The position numbers were made by a program, and so were the translations under genes. The notes beneath the pieces were generated by a model, which saw only the letters and a program-made list of their open reading frames with translations, searched no databases and was not told the origin of the DNA. Positions 63,348 through 64,000 of a stretch of DNA of 64,000 nt are shown here, one piece after another. Source of the stretch: Sphingobacterium sp. UBA7855. GTDB lineage: Bacteria; Bacteroidota; Bacteroidia; Sphingobacteriales; Sphingobacteriaceae. The stretch's first letter is position 1; each line of letters begins with the position of its first letter. The stretch is taken from positions 229,168 to 293,167 of the forward strand of contig DLST01000003.1 of assembly GCA_002500745.1 (NCBI GenBank). The letters run 5' to 3'.

Positions 63348-64000
63348 ATTAAATAATCTTCCCACGTTAATACTTATATCTTCAACGGCATAGAATCAGC
63401 CAGCGCTGCCTTCAGCCGAAAAAGCTTTCCATTCCAGTATTTTCCTGTCCCTTCCCGACCAAGCTACAATCATTCATAACGATTCGTACTACAATGGTCA
63501 ATAGCCTGATCCCAAAGTAAACAATAGGAGGAAATCGACGATGAAATAACTTCTCATATGGCCAGTAAGTAATATTTACAGCAACATACAAAAACACGAA
63601 TACAAGAATTATAGAAAAGCAATATGGCGATGGCGTATCTATTGTTCAAGAGAGTTCCTTACCAAATTACGATTATAGCCATGTTATCCGATGAAGCTAG
63701 ATTGTCTAGATGGATACTATGCTGATATACCTTACAGAAGAGCGAGTCCTTCGATGAAAAATGCTGCTATACCGTTATGGCGATCGTGAAACTATATTCC
63801 AGAACGAATAAACTATTTACATCTTTTAACCGGATAAAGTTATAGAAGATTCGTGTAGCAACTACTGGAAATACGAATGATAGCACATAGAAAGTGGACC
63901 GTCACTGGACCCAAAACAGGTAAGGATGGGAAAAATTACATGGCAGATGGATAGCCTCCGCTGGACCAGCCTCACCGATGGCCAGGCCCTATCCAAACGA
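63348..64000. other. Right-hand end of the window: no clear gene, possibly decayed coding sequence
   Basis: About 650 bases. Short open stretches occur, such as 63884-64000 on plus (open to the window edge, with an ATG at 63926 and 25 codons) and a frame around 63580-63690 reading EKQYGDGVSIVQESS, interrupted by stops. None resembles a protein I know. The edge stretch may be the start of a gene that continues outside. Confidence 0.35.

Noticed and set aside
63412..63597. A 61-codon minus-strand frame in the right-hand intergenic region
   Set aside because: Short, convergent with the kinase gene, no recognisable motif; likely chance.

Overview
The window looks like a chromosomal segment of a Bacteroidota bacterium, most likely a Sphingobacterium-type member of the Sphingobacteriaceae. 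The reasons are three SusC/SusD pairs, many lipoproteins with an SxxC-type lipobox, three GH92 mannosidases, FecI/FecR-type ECF signalling, DUF families known mainly from this group (DUF1735, DUF4836, DUF4983, DUF5007, DUF5008, DUF5689, named from memory), moderate-to-low GC, and several TAnnTTTG -7 promoter elements instead of the proteobacterial -10. Genus is an inference. I saw no rRNA, tRNA, CRISPR array, insertion sequence or prophage.

Layout. Everything from 0.1 to 50.9 kb is read on the minus strand; from 51.0 kb on everything is read on the plus strand. (a) 0.1-6.5 kb: a tripartite efflux operon whose RND permease and outer-membrane factor are one fused protein, with its periplasmic adaptor and a small membrane protein upstream. 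(b) 6.7-34.4 kb: a large alpha-mannan/high-mannose glycan utilisation locus. An apparent 18-kb, 11-gene operon (27.3 down to 9.2 kb) carries two SusC/SusD pairs plus seven accessory surface lipoproteins (fasciclin, discoidin, PKD, DUF1735, DUF5007, DUF5008 and phosphatase-like/LamG modules). It is flanked by a solo GH92 gene and by an operon GH92 - basic-secretory-protein peptidase - GH92. A LacI-family regulator sits next to it, and near-identical 16-bp operators precede each transcription unit. (c) 34.6-37.1 kb: a Tat-exported phospholipase C. (d) 37.2-43.7 kb: an ECF sigma / FecR / STN-SusC / SusD cascade. (e) 44.0-50.9 kb: a DUF3843-like protein, a CpsB-type PHP phosphatase, a DUF4836 protein, a small lipoprotein and a C11 (clostripain) peptidase. 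(f) 51.0-59.3 kb: a five-gene plus-strand operon that looks like an extracellular nucleic-acid capture and degradation system: a fimbrillin-nuclease fusion, a second fimbrillin, a TonB-dependent receptor, a DUF5689 lipoprotein and a secreted EEP-family nuclease. (g) 59.5-63.3 kb: a HAD phosphatase, a small DUF4342-like membrane protein and a hybrid histidine kinase. The last 650 bases hold no clear gene.

How it may work together. In the mannan locus, surface SusD and discoidin/fasciclin lipoproteins would bind glycan, SusC would import oligosaccharides with TonB energy, the peptidase would open mannoproteins, and the GH92 enzymes would release mannose; loss of LacI-family repression would switch on all units together. 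The nuclease operon has the same logic for DNA/RNA: surface nucleases cut, a TonB receptor imports. The two most noteworthy results are the shared operator set of the mannan locus and the fimbrillin/nuclease/TonB operon.
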